Positions 55,333-62,967 are shown, counted from the stretch's first letter. The stretch is 64,000 nt of DNA from JAWOLE01 sp963815655 (GCA_963815655.1 CAWFHK010000001.1:2232001-2296000); one strand, 5' to 3'. Notes: generated by a model from the letters alone, not told the origin. Made by a program: numbers and translations.

Positions 55333-55378
55333 GATTTGTGATCGATGATTGGTGATTGAGAATCACCGACTCCTGAAG
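55333..55378. repeat. Heptad repeat spacer (ATTGGTG type)
   Basis: Degenerate seven-base steps, ATTTGTG ATCGATG ATTGGTG ATTGAGA ATCACCG, fill the gap between the GGDEF gene and the zinc-ribbon gene. Confidence 0.6.
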
Positions 55379-55392
55379 TTCAAGAGGAACCG

Positions 55393-55668
55393 ATGAAGTA
55401 CCGCTGGGCCCGGTGTCCGAAGTGCGGCTGCGAGCTGGCGATCAATTCCACCGACTCGCCTCGAGGAATCTCCGGATCGCTGCGCCGGTGGTCCGCCGAC
55501 CGCTCGATCAACGACGGCCGCCCGATCCGCGTCCCCGCCGCCGACGTTTCCCCCGACGGCGGCTTCGCGATCGCCTGCGTCTGCGGCCAGGAGCTGACGG
55601 TCCCTGGCAAGGCGGACGCCGTCAGCGCCGAACGGGAAGGGGACCTGAGGGTGAGGCTGGGAGAATGA
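55393..55668 (+). CDS. Small hypothetical protein with zinc-ribbon-like cysteines
   Basis: 91 residues. The N-terminus has CPKCGCEL and the C-terminal part CVCGQEL, a CxxC..CxC pattern suited to one zinc ion. AAGAGGAACC precedes the ATG at 55393. No other motif is recognisable; the protein would be cytoplasmic. Confidence 0.6.
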   Translation: MKYRWARCPKCGCELAINSTDSPRGISGSLRRWSADRSINDGRPIRVPAADVSPDGGFAIACVCGQELTVPGKADAVSAEREGDLRVRLGE

Positions 55669-55675
55669 GGGAGGG

Positions 55676-55745
55676 AATCGGGTGATCGGCGATCGGGCGA
55701 TCGGCGATCGGGGGATGGAATGATCGGGTGATCGGGTGGTCGCCG
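55676..55745. repeat. Heptad/octad repeat, left flank of the Smr gene (ATCGGGTG type)
   Basis: ATCGGGTG ATCGGCG ATCGGGCG ATCGGCG and further units, in the opposite orientation to those at 56022-56092. The Smr gene lies exactly between the two. Confidence 0.8.
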
Positions 55746-55750
55746 CCGTC

Positions 55751-56020
55751 TCAGGACTTCAGGAGAACCACAGTCGCGCCGAAGTCGCCGCGTCCGGGAG
55801 GCGCGTCGAAAAACTCGAGGACCCGCGGATCCGAAGCCAGCAGGCGGCGAACCTCGGCGCGCCTCACGCCTTTCCCCTTTCCGTGAATGACCCTCACCTC
55901 GCGCCAGCCCCGCCGGACGGCTTCCTCGAGATAGTCCGACAGCGCGTCGGCGACGTCTCGCGGAAGAAACGAATGCAGATCGAACGAGTCCTCGATCGGT
56001 ATGCGCGTCTCTTCAATCAC
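55751..56020 (-). CDS. Small Smr-domain protein
   Basis: 89 residues, just the Smr core. SFDLHSFLPRDVADALSDYLEE is the LDLHG-type helix start and VRVIHGKGKGVRRAEVRRLL contains the HGKG(R/K)G nuclease motif. Smr domains nick branched or collided nucleic acid (MutS2 C-terminus, SmrB). The GTG start at 56020 falls inside the right repeat arm. Sits between two inverted heptad repeats, like a cassette. Confidence 0.88.
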   Translation of the reverse strand: MIEETRIPIEDSFDLHSFLPRDVADALSDYLEEAVRRGWREVRVIHGKGKGVRRAEVRRLLASDPRVLEFFDAPPGRGDFGATVVLLKS

Positions 56021-56021
56021 C

Positions 56022-56092
56022 CGCTCACCCGATCACAGATCACCCGATCACCCGATCGCCGATCACCCGATCTCCCGATCTCCCGATTCCTA
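56022..56092. repeat. Heptad/octad repeat, right flank of the Smr gene
   Basis: CACCCGATCACAGATCACCC followed by ATCGCCG, ATCACCCG and ATCTCCCG units. The repeat is the inverted counterpart of 55676-55745 and ends at the OsmC gene's stop. Confidence 0.8.
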
Positions 56093-56545
56093 GACTTCCT
56101 CGACCACCACCGTGACGGGCATCGCGGCCTTCGCGACCTTCGAGATGATGCAGTACTTCTCGGCGAGGGACAGCGTCTTCTCCACCGTGGCCTTCTGGCC
56201 GGCCAGGAGGGGAGCGGGCACCCGGGCGTAGATCGTCGCGTCCAGCAGCTTGAAGCCGCCGGCGGGGTCGGAGCCGAGGGTCCCGGAGACGCGCACGGCC
56301 GGCTCGGCGTAGCCGAGGTCGAGCTTCTTCAGGAAGATCGCCCAGGTATTGACGAAGCACACCGCGATGGCCCCCAGCATCAGCTCTTCCGGGTTGGCGC
56401 CGACACCGCAGCCGCCGAGGGCCTTCGAACCGCCGATCGGCAAGGTGACGTCGCCCTGCGGCAGCTGGAGCGTGCCGCATCCCATCGCGTCGCCCGACCA
56501 AACGGCGCTCGCCGTGTAGACATGTGGTTCCCGGTCCACGGTCAT
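56090..56545 (-). CDS. OsmC family protein
   Basis: 151 residues from the ATG at 56545 (GGAGG 8 nt upstream). GANPEELMLGAIAVCFVNTWAIFL includes the first reactive Cys; SLAEKYCIISKVAKAAMPVTVVVEE contains the second. Reduces organic and fatty-acid hydroperoxides through a Cys pair. Its ATG overlaps the TAGAAT box of the divergent lipoprotein gene, so their promoters may interfere. Confidence 0.92.
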   Translation of the reverse strand: MTVDREPHVYTASAVWSGDAMGCGTLQLPQGDVTLPIGGSKALGGCGVGANPEELMLGAIAVCFVNTWAIFLKKLDLGYAEPAVRVSGTLGSDPAGGFKLLDATIYARVPAPLLAGQKATVEKTLSLAEKYCIISKVAKAAMPVTVVVEEV

Positions 56546-56550
56546 AGAAT
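56545..56550 (+). promoter_or_regulatory. -10-like TAGAAT box before the lipoprotein gene
   Basis: TAGAAT with 11 nt to the GTG start at 56562 and no ribosome-binding site; its first bases overlap the start codon of the OsmC gene on the other strand. Confidence 0.4.
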
Positions 56551-56561
56551 GACCCTCCACG

Positions 56562-56990
56562 GTGATCTTCGCATACGGGCGGCGCGGCGCCGCGCTCCTC
56601 CTGCCGTCGCTTCTTATCGGCGCCTGCGCCACGCCTCCGCGGCCGACGAGGGCGTCGCTCGCGCTCGCCGCCAACGAGCGCGCGGTCGTCGAGGGACGGG
56701 TGACCGATCGGCAGGGGCGCGCCGTCGCGGGGATCGCCGTCCGGGGGTTGCCGCGGGGAAAAGACATCGGCTGGTCTCCGGCCGCCGTCACCGACTCGGA
56801 GGGCCGGTTCCGCCTCTCGCTGATTGCCCCCGCCGAATACGGGTTCCTCCTCTCCTGGAGAGGCCGGACGGTGATCACGCCGGAAGAGGACGATCCCGCG
56901 CGTCTGCGCGTCGCCGTCTCGCCCGGGGAGCGCCGCTCGGGCATCGCCCTGATCTTCATCCCTTCGGCTCCACCGGCTCGACGACCGTGA
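56562..56990 (+). CDS. Lipoprotein with carboxypeptidase-regulatory-like domain
   Basis: 142 residues from GTG 56562. LLPSLLIGACATP is a lipoprotein signal with lipobox LIGAC. The mature part is a carboxypeptidase-regulatory-like Ig fold (VVEGRVTDRQGRAVAGIAVRG, TDSEGRFRLSL). Its last 35 nt overlap the convergent tail-tube gene. It is probably an outer-membrane or periplasm-facing lipoprotein of unknown function. Confidence 0.7.
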   Translation: MIFAYGRRGAALLLPSLLIGACATPPRPTRASLALAANERAVVEGRVTDRQGRAVAGIAVRGLPRGKDIGWSPAAVTDSEGRFRLSLIAPAEYGFLLSWRGRTVITPEEDDPARLRVAVSPGERRSGIALIFIPSAPPARRP

Positions 56991-57465
56991 CGTCGCGCTC
57001 CCACCCCTCGTTTTCCAGAACAAGCGTCTCCAGCGCGACGGCGCTGGAATTTGCGTCCAGGTCCGGCAGCGCGTCATACCGGGACGGCCAGCAGCGGTAG
57101 ACCTTGTACGCCTTCACGAGCTGGCCGGCCTCGTTGTTCAGCTCGATGACGATGTCCTTGCGAAAATCGGCGAGCGCTGTCTCGCCGCCCGGACCGGCGC
57201 CGAGCTTCCAGACCTTGTTCGCCCACTCCTCGAACACGGGGTCGTGAGTGACGCCGCGTTCGAGCGTGATTGCCTCGAATTTGTTGATACCGGGAGACTT
57301 GTGCTGGGCATTCGGATCGCCCCCCTCACGATGTACGACGACATCCGTGGAGCGTCGGAGGCCGCTGATGTGCGACACCCCGGCAACATACTGGCCGTCC
57401 CATCGGACGCGGAACTTGAAGTGCTTGTAGGGGTCCATTCGGGGATTGACGGTGAATTGAGCCAT
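56956..57465 (-). CDS. Phage-type tail tube protein (T4 gp19-like), orphan
   Basis: 169 residues from the ATG at 57465 with AAGGAGGG in front. DPYKHFKFRVRWDGQYVAGVSHISGL and ITLERGVTHDPVFEEWANKVW are characteristic of the T4-gp19-like tube family used by phage tails and extracellular contractile injection systems. No sheath, baseplate or spike gene lies within 5 kb, so it is an orphan. Could be a relic or serve as a secreted tube/adaptor for a system elsewhere. Confidence 0.88.
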   Translation of the reverse strand: MAQFTVNPRMDPYKHFKFRVRWDGQYVAGVSHISGLRRSTDVVVHREGGDPNAQHKSPGINKFEAITLERGVTHDPVFEEWANKVWKLGAGPGGETALADFRKDIVIELNNEAGQLVKAYKVYRCWPSRYDALPDLDANSSAVALETLVLENEGWERDVTVVEPVEPKG

Positions 57466-57476
57466 GGTTCCCTCCT

Positions 57477-58421
57477 TCAGCGAGCGGGCGTGGGCGCGAA
57501 CCTCTTGGTGCCGCCGATCTCCTGCTCGGTCTGCTCGATGTTCTTCTCGGCGAACTGATCGAACCAGGTCCAGGAGGCCCAGCGCTTGCGGAGCAGCGGC
57601 AGGACGGCTTCGGTCAGCGCCCGCCCGGACTTGCCTTCCGCCAGGGCGCGCTCGACGGTCGAGCGCAGGCCGACCAGGTAGTCGCGGAAGTAGCGCACGT
57701 CGAGCGCCGAGCCGGGCTCGCCGTGGCCGGGAACGAAGCGGCCGGCCGGATGATCGGCGAGGAGCCCGTCGAGCGTCCGGATCCACGCGCGCGTGTCCGC
57801 GTCCACGAGGTTCGGCACGGTGTTCTTCCAGAAGAGGTCCCCCGTGAAAACGACGTTTCCCGCGGGGAAGAAGGCGAGGGAATCCCCGCCGGTGTGACCC
57901 GGACGCGTGAAGACGTCGACCCTTCGCTCCTTCAGCCAGACCGTGAGGCCGTCCCGGTACGTCACCTCCGGCAAGGCGAGCCCTGCGAGCATCGCCTTCT
58001 CCTCCGGCGTGACCTCCTTGCGCCATTTCAGGTTCTCGGTCCGCACCCACGCGCGCGCGTTCTCGTGCGCGAGGAGGATGGCCCCCTGCTTGGAGAAAAC
58101 GGCATCGCCGCCGACGTGGTCGAGGTGGTAGTGCGTGTTGACGACCCAGCGGACCGGCGCCGGAGTCAGCCGGCGGATCGCCGCGGACAGTTCTCCGGCC
58201 GCCTCGGGCGTCGCGAAGGCGTCCACGACCAGCACGCCGTCCGGACCGATCACGAACCCCGCGTTGCCGACCGCGGCGCGGTCCCCCGGCTTCGCGATCG
58301 CCGCGTAGGCTCCTTCGGCGAGCGGCACGAGCGTGAAGTGCGAAGGCGCGGCCGGCACCGGCGTCACCGGGACGGCGCCGAGCAGCGCGAGGAGGACCAG
58401 ACCCGTCAGAGATTCCGGCAC
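57477..58421 (-). CDS. Periplasmic MBL-fold metallo-hydrolase
   Basis: 314 residues from GTG 58421. The signal peptide ends PVPAA. The MBL zinc motif is NTHYHLDHVGGD (HxHxDH); GHTGGDSLAFF and TGDLFWKNTVPN hold further ligands, and FVPGHGEPGS is typical of quinoprotein-relay and related hydrolases. Twelve bases separate it from the tail tube start. Probable lactonase or hydrolase in the periplasm; substrate unknown. Confidence 0.88.
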   Translation of the reverse strand: MPESLTGLVLLALLGAVPVTPVPAAPSHFTLVPLAEGAYAAIAKPGDRAAVGNAGFVIGPDGVLVVDAFATPEAAGELSAAIRRLTPAPVRWVVNTHYHLDHVGGDAVFSKQGAILLAHENARAWVRTENLKWRKEVTPEEKAMLAGLALPEVTYRDGLTVWLKERRVDVFTRPGHTGGDSLAFFPAGNVVFTGDLFWKNTVPNLVDADTRAWIRTLDGLLADHPAGRFVPGHGEPGSALDVRYFRDYLVGLRSTVERALAEGKSGRALTEAVLPLLRKRWASWTWFDQFAEKNIEQTEQEIGGTKRFAPTPAR

Positions 58422-58427
58422 GGGGGG

Positions 58428-58433
58428 ATTCTA
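58428..58433 (-). promoter_or_regulatory. -10-like TAGAAT box, leaderless MBL gene
   Basis: TAGAAT on the minus strand ends 6 nt before the GTG at 58421, fitting a leaderless transcript. Confidence 0.55.
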
Positions 58434-58447
58434 GCTTCGCGGAATCT

Positions 58448-58475
58448 CGCGACTCACGACTCACAACTCACAACT
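58448..58475. repeat. Heptad repeat spacer (ACTCACA type)
   Basis: ACTCACG ACTCACA ACTCACA ACTT, four seven-base steps, immediately upstream of the ferredoxin promoter box. Confidence 0.75.
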
Positions 58476-58479
58476 TCCC

Positions 58480-58485
58480 TATAAT
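58480..58485 (+). promoter_or_regulatory. -10 TATAAT box, leaderless ferredoxin gene
   Basis: TATAAT ends 7 nt before the ATG at 58493. No ribosome-binding site lies between. This is the closest match to the canonical -10 among the short-leader genes. Confidence 0.6.
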
Positions 58486-58492
58486 CCCGATC

Positions 58493-58876
58493 ATGGCGAG
58501 CGAACGAAACCCCGAGCCGCAGCGCGTCCGATGCGTCATCAACGGCGAGGAAATCGAAGTCTGGGAGGGGTACCGCCTGTGGGACGCGGCGCTGGACGCC
58601 GACGCGAGGTTGTGGCACTGGTGCGGCGGGCAGGGCCAGTGCACGACGTGCGCGGTTTTCCCGGTCTCCGGCGCGGAGAACCTGACGCCCCCCTCGCGCC
58701 TCGAGAAATTCTCCCTGGCGATCTGGTTCATTAAGCCGCTCGCCTTCATCCGCAAGCGCTGGAAGGGCAAACCGATCCGCCTCGCCTGCCAGGCGTACGT
58801 GCGGGGACCGGTGGAGGTCGTGGGACTCTTTGGGAAGAAGGCGAAGGCCTCCAGGGAGGCGCGTGGGATCGAGTAG
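58493..58876 (+). CDS. 2Fe-2S ferredoxin-type protein
   Basis: 127 residues. The cluster loop is HWCGGQGQCTTCAVF (C-x5-C-x2-C) with the fourth Cys in RLACQAYVRG. VRCVINGEEIEVWEGYRLWDAAL is the beta-grasp start. Small electron carrier, partner unknown. The middle contains a hydrophobic stretch (LAIWFIKPLAFIRKRWKG) unusual for soluble ferredoxins, which may dock it at a membrane. Confidence 0.87.
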   Translation: MASERNPEPQRVRCVINGEEIEVWEGYRLWDAALDADARLWHWCGGQGQCTTCAVFPVSGAENLTPPSRLEKFSLAIWFIKPLAFIRKRWKGKPIRLACQAYVRGPVEVVGLFGKKAKASREARGIE

Positions 58877-58879
58877 GAA

Positions 58880-58957
58880 ACAGGTTTCAGGTTTCAGCGG
58901 GCGCAACGATCTCTCTCCTGAAACTTGAAACCTGAAACCTGAAACTTCAAGCCTGAC
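58880..58957. repeat. Heptad repeat, inverted pair (GTTTCAG type)
   Basis: GTTTCAG GTTTCAG on the left; CTTGAAA CCTGAAA CCTGAAA on the right, about 30 nt apart. A third copy pair lies at 59950-60029. Confidence 0.8.
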
Positions 58958-58963
58958 ACGCCC

Positions 58964-59953
58964 ATGAAAAAAGAAGCGCGCCGGACCGCGATGTCCCTCG
59001 CCGCCGGCGCGGGCGTCTACGCGGCCGGTTCCTGGACCGCCGGAAGGCTCCTCGCGCGTCGCCTGATCTCGGGCACCGGCCTCGTGCCCGCCACAGAGCG
59101 GCGGGCGGACCTGCTCGACGCCCTCCGCGGCGCGGGCGTCTTCTTCGAGCAACTGCGGTACTCGGGGAGCCCTGCCGACCCGGTCGAGCTTTCGGCCGTG
59201 TTCGCATCGCCCGACCCGGAGACGTCCGCGCGCCCGACCGTTCTCTTCCTGCACGGGAAAGGGGGCAATTCCGCGGAGTGGAGGCCCGAGGCGATGCGGG
59301 CGCTCGCGTGCGGATACAACGTTCTTCTCCCCGATCTGCGGGGCCATGGAGAGAGCGGAGGAGCCTTCTTCACCTACGGTTTCCTCGAGACGGACGACCT
59401 CGAAAACGCGATCTCGCGGGCGAGCGAGAGCTTCGGCATCGATCCGCGGCGCCTCGGCGTTCATGGCTGCTCGGCCGGCGCCACGCTCGCCATCGAGTTC
59501 GCCGCCCGCCGGGCAGGGATCCAGGCCCTCTGGATCGAGTCGCCCTTCGCCGACCCGCAGGCCATGGCCCGGCACTACCTGTCCCTCGCCACGGGATTGC
59601 CTTCCTGGCTCCTCGCCCTGACGGCGCGCTTCGCGGTCCGCGGGGCCGTCGCCCACGTCCGCCGCGCTCTCGATCTCGCCGACGATGCCGGCGGCCTCGA
59701 GTCGGTCGATCCGCTGCGCTCCATCGCCGCCGTCCGCGCTCCCGTCTGCCTCGTGTACGGCGAAAGGGACGAGCTCGTTCCTCCGCAATTCACGGCCAGG
59801 CTCGAGCTGGCCCTCCCCGCGGACGCGCAAGTCTGGCGGGCCGCCGGCGCCGGCCACTGTCATCACGACGACGAGCCGGCGAGGGTGGCGACGGAGGAAT
59901 ACGACCGGAGATGGAGGGAGTTCTTCAGCCGGAACCTGCCGGTCACAAAGTAG
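58964..59953 (+). CDS. Alpha/beta hydrolase
   Basis: 329 residues. VLFLHGKGGNSAEW contains the oxyanion-hole HGxG, LGVHGCSAGATLAIE the nucleophile Ser (GxSxG), VCLVYGERDELVPP the acid Asp, and GAGHCHHDDEPA the His. A hydrophobic N-terminal stretch (AAGAGVYAAGSW) suggests a membrane anchor or signal. Substrate unknown; sits between two heptad repeat elements. Confidence 0.88.
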   Translation: MKKEARRTAMSLAAGAGVYAAGSWTAGRLLARRLISGTGLVPATERRADLLDALRGAGVFFEQLRYSGSPADPVELSAVFASPDPETSARPTVLFLHGKGGNSAEWRPEAMRALACGYNVLLPDLRGHGESGGAFFTYGFLETDDLENAISRASESFGIDPRRLGVHGCSAGATLAIEFAARRAGIQALWIESPFADPQAMARHYLSLATGLPSWLLALTARFAVRGAVAHVRRALDLADDAGGLESVDPLRSIAAVRAPVCLVYGERDELVPPQFTARLELALPADAQVWRAAGAGHCHHDDEPARVATEEYDRRWREFFSRNLPVTK

Positions 59954-60029
59954 GTTTCAGGTTTCAAGTTTCAGGTTTCAGGAACGCGGGATGGATTTCC
60001 TGGAACTTGAAACCTGAAACTTGAAACGA
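59950..60029. repeat. Heptad repeat, inverted pair (GTTTCAG type)
   Basis: GTTTCAG GTTTCAA GTTTCAG GTTTCAG on the left; CTTGAAA CCTGAAA CTTGAAA on the right. The right arm encodes the last residues of RlmN (SRFKFQVSSSRK), so the repeat has extended that gene. Confidence 0.8.
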
Positions 60030-61183
60030 CTTCTGGGGTCTTCCGTTCGTCCCTTCAACTGGCCGCAGGCAGCGCTGGCGTCGGAGCCGCGGCTGCGCCG
60101 GACCGTCGCTGTCACGCGGGCCCGGGCCAGGCGTTCCACGAAGCGATCGATCGCGGTTTCGTCCGGGCGCTTCCAGCCGGGCAGGTAGACCGCGTCCTCG
60201 TTCAACGGAATGACGTTGACCTTGACCGGAATCCCGGCGAGCAGGCGCGCCAGCCGCGCGGCGTCTTCCGGAGAATCGTTGACGCCGGCGATCAGCACGT
60301 ACTCCACGGTGAGGCGGCGGCGCGATTCGAGCGGCCAGCGGCGCATCGCGGCGAGGAGTCCCGCGAGCGGATACGTGCGCGTGATCGGCATGATCTTCGC
60401 GCGCGTCTCCTCGTCCGCGGCGTTCAACGAGACCGCGAGGTTCGGCCGCCGGGGGAGCGCCGCGAAACGCTCGAACGCGGGCGTGACGCCGGAGGTCGAG
60501 ACCGTGACCCGCCGCGGCGACAGCGTTTCGAAGAGCACCTCGAGCGCGCCCACGACTCCGTCCGGGTTGAGGAAGGGCTCGCCCATCCCCATGAAGACGA
60601 CGCGCAGCCCCTCCGCGCCGCGCCCGGCGTCATCCAGCACGGTGAAGAGCTGCCCCACGATCTCGGCCACCGTGAGATTCCGTCCAGCCCCCAGCCGTCC
60701 CGTCACGCAGAACGCGCAGTCCACCGCGCACCCCGTCTGCGACGACAGACACACCGTGAATCTTCCGATCCGATCCGTCTGTTCGCGCCCCTTTGGACCT
60801 TGGACTTTGGACTTTGGACCTGTCATGCCGGCCGGCGCGGCCCGCGCGTCCTCGAACTCGTTGACCGCGGCGTGACCGGCCTCGCCGGGCATGAAGACGG
60901 CCTCGATGAGCGCGCCGTCGCGAAGCCTCAGCCCGTACTTGATGCTCCCGTCGGAAGAGGCCTCATGGCGCACGACCTCCGGCAGGGCGATCGGAAGCTC
61001 CTCGGCCAGGCGCTCGCGCAGCTCCTTTGGCAGCACTCGCATCGCCGCATAGTCGCGGACACCCTGCCGGTGAAGCGCATCGAAGACCTGTCGCCCGCGA
61101 TACCGGGGCAGCCCCCACTCCAGGGCCAGCGCCTCCCAGCCCGCCGGAGTCATCCCCAACGCCTCCCGTGAGAATTTCGTCAT
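59978..61183 (-). CDS. rlmN: 23S rRNA (adenine2503-C2)-methyltransferase
   Basis: 401 residues from the ATG at 61183. Radical-SAM CxxxCxxC is TGCAVDCAFCVTG; GMGEPFLNPD and FMGMGEP, SLNAADEETRAKIMPI and VEYVLIAGVNDSPEDAARLA follow; RRSRGSDASAACGQL holds the C-terminal Cys of the methylation pair. Two oddities: a short insertion before the cluster (GPKSKVQGPKGREQTD), encoded by the heptad repeat at 60793-60826, and a C-terminal tail encoded by the repeat at 59950-60029. Methylates A2503 of 23S rRNA and A37 of tRNA. Confidence 0.93.
   Translation of the reverse strand: MTKFSREALGMTPAGWEALALEWGLPRYRGRQVFDALHRQGVRDYAAMRVLPKELRERLAEELPIALPEVVRHEASSDGSIKYGLRLRDGALIEAVFMPGEAGHAAVNEFEDARAAPAGMTGPKSKVQGPKGREQTDRIGRFTVCLSSQTGCAVDCAFCVTGRLGAGRNLTVAEIVGQLFTVLDDAGRGAEGLRVVFMGMGEPFLNPDGVVGALEVLFETLSPRRVTVSTSGVTPAFERFAALPRRPNLAVSLNAADEETRAKIMPITRTYPLAGLLAAMRRWPLESRRRLTVEYVLIAGVNDSPEDAARLARLLAGIPVKVNVIPLNEDAVYLPGWKRPDETAIDRFVERLARARVTATVRRSRGSDASAACGQLKGRTEDPRSRFKFQVSSSRKSIPRS
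60793..60826. repeat. Heptad repeat inside the rlmN coding sequence (TTGGACT type)
   Basis: TTGGACC TTGGACT TTGGACT TTGGACC, in frame, encoding GPKSKVQGPKG on the minus strand. It is the only example of this repeat class found inside a gene. Confidence 0.85.
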
Positions 61184-61203
61184 CGCGCCGAGTCTATTCC
61201 CCG

Positions 61204-61266
61204 CTGTCATTCCGAGCGATCCGTCCGCCGAAGCTTCAGCGAAGGAGGAAGCGAGGGATCTGCCCC
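61204..61266. repeat. REP-like single arm before rlmN
   Basis: TGTCATTCCGAGCGATCCG at 61204-61222 and GAAGCGAGGGATCTGCCCC to 61266 match the arms at 45896-46031. Only one full arm is present, so the element is degenerate. Confidence 0.6.
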
Positions 61267-61322
61267 GCACTCGTCGGGAAGAAGAAGGGAGGCCGCTGCG
61301 CTCCCCGAGGGACGGGAACCCG

Positions 61323-61691
61323 CTACGCGCGCGTGGGAGAGCGGCGAAGCGCCATGCGGGAGGAAACGACCCGGCGGGTCCGCACCTTGCGTGTCGGGTC
61401 GATCCCGACGGATTTCAGGAAACGCAGGTCCTTGATGTTGATCCGGAAGGCGGCCTGGTTCCCGACCGGCGCATCGCCCTTCCCCTCCCCGGCGGCGGTC
61501 CGGCGGCGGCTTCCCGCACGGGGCGCGCGCCGGTTCACGCCGACTTTCGCGTCGAGAACCATATAGAGGTTGTAGCCCTCGTCGCGGATCCGCTGGATGG
61601 AATCGTGCACGCGACCCGAGCCCGAGATGGACTCGTTGATCGCCTGCCCCAACTCCTTCAGCATCTGGCGAAGGTGGTCGTTCAATTCCAT
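61323..61691 (-). CDS. Small hypothetical protein, basic C-terminus
   Basis: 122 residues. The N-terminal half is an amphipathic helix pair (MELNDHLRQMLKELGQAINESISG ... IQRIRDEGYNLYMVLDAKVG), the C-terminal half basic (RRAPRAGSRRR, RKVRTRR) around INIKDLRFLKSVGIDPTRK. No motif recognised; a nucleic-acid or protein-binding role is only a guess. Divergent from thrC. Confidence 0.6.
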   Translation of the reverse strand: MELNDHLRQMLKELGQAINESISGSGRVHDSIQRIRDEGYNLYMVLDAKVGVNRRAPRAGSRRRTAAGEGKGDAPVGNQAAFRINIKDLRFLKSVGIDPTRKVRTRRVVSSRMALRRSPTRA

Positions 61692-61821
61692 GGCCGCCGC
61701 GATTATCGCTTCCGTTTCCGCGGAGCGTCAAGCCTGTTCCGGCTCTCGATTCCGTGTTATCCTGCCGGAGTTCGTGTGCGCCGCTGTGTGTGCGCGCGCT
61801 TCGAATCAAGCGCTCCTCACG

Positions 61822-62967
61822 ATGTTCTCCCGCCTCGCTCATCTGACCTGCACGAAGTGCGGCGCCGCGTTCGAGCGCGGCGGCGGTGCCGATCTCTGCG
61901 TCTCCTGCGGCGGCCCTCTCTTCGCCCGCTACGAGAAGGGCGCGCTCGACAGGGACGACGGCGCGTCGCGACCGCGCACGATCTGGCGGTGGCACGAGAT
62001 GATGCCCGTTGAAGATCCCGCGAACATCGTCTCGCTCGGCGAAGGCGGCACGCCGCTCCTCTCGGCCGGCCGGCTCGGCGGGCCCGCCGGCTTCTCCGAT
62101 CTCTGGATCAAGGACGAAGGGGGAAATCCCACCGGCTCCTTCAAGGCGCGCGGCCTCTCGGCGGCGGTCTCCCGCGCGAAGGAGCTGGGCAGGACGAAGA
62201 TCGCCCTGCCGACCGCGGGCAACGCCGGCGGCGCCGCGGCCGCCTACGCCGCGAAGGCCGGCATGGAATGCCACGTCTTCATGCCGGAGGACACGCCTCC
62301 GCTCTTCAAGATCGAGTGCGAGCGCTACGGCGCGAGGGTCACGATGGTCCCGGGCCTGATCGACGCCTGCGGCAGGATCGTGGCGGAGCGCGCGCCGCGC
62401 GAGGGGTGGCACGACGTCTCGACTCTGAAGGAGCCGTACCGCGTCGAAGGGAAGAAGACGATGGGATACGAGCTCGCGGAGGACTTCGGCTGGGAGCTCC
62501 CCGACGCCATCCTGTATCCGACCGGCGGCGGCACGGGACTGATCGGCATGTGGAAGGCGTTCGAGGAAATGGAAGCGCTCGGATGGATCGGGGGCAAGCG
62601 CCCGCGCATGATCTCCGTCCAGGCCGCCGGCTGCGCCCCGATCCCGAAGGCCCTCGCCGAAGGAAAGCCGGTCTCCGAAAAATGGGAGAACGCGCGGACC
62701 TACGCTTCGGGCCTCCGCGTCCCGAAGGCCTTCGCCGACTTCCTGATCCTCCGCGACATCCGAGCCTCCAACGGCGACGCCATCGCCGTCACCGACGACG
62801 AGATGCGCCGAGCCGCCGACGAGATCGGCGCCGCGGAGGGCCTCTTCGTCTGCCCCGAAGGCGCCGCCGTCTGGGCCGCCGCGAAGAAGCTGTTTTCCGA
62901 GAAGAGGCTGGATGCGGCCTCCCGCGTCGTTCTCTTCAACACGGGAACGGGCTTCAAATACGTTTAG
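61822..62967 (+). CDS. thrC: Threonine synthase
   Basis: 381 residues from the ATG at 61822; the longer frame upstream overlaps the hypothetical gene on the other strand. An N-terminal zinc-ribbon-like CTKCGAAFE/CVSCGGPLF is typical of short threonine synthases. The PLP lysine is K108 in NPTGSFKARG; PTAGNAGGAAAAYAAKAG and PTGGGTGLIGMWKAF bind the cofactor phosphate. Converts O-phosphohomoserine to threonine. Confidence 0.93.
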   Translation: MFSRLAHLTCTKCGAAFERGGGADLCVSCGGPLFARYEKGALDRDDGASRPRTIWRWHEMMPVEDPANIVSLGEGGTPLLSAGRLGGPAGFSDLWIKDEGGNPTGSFKARGLSAAVSRAKELGRTKIALPTAGNAGGAAAAYAAKAGMECHVFMPEDTPPLFKIECERYGARVTMVPGLIDACGRIVAERAPREGWHDVSTLKEPYRVEGKKTMGYELAEDFGWELPDAILYPTGGGTGLIGMWKAFEEMEALGWIGGKRPRMISVQAAGCAPIPKALAEGKPVSEKWENARTYASGLRVPKAFADFLILRDIRASNGDAIAVTDDEMRRAADEIGAAEGLFVCPEGAAVWAAAKKLFSEKRLDAASRVVLFNTGTGFKYV

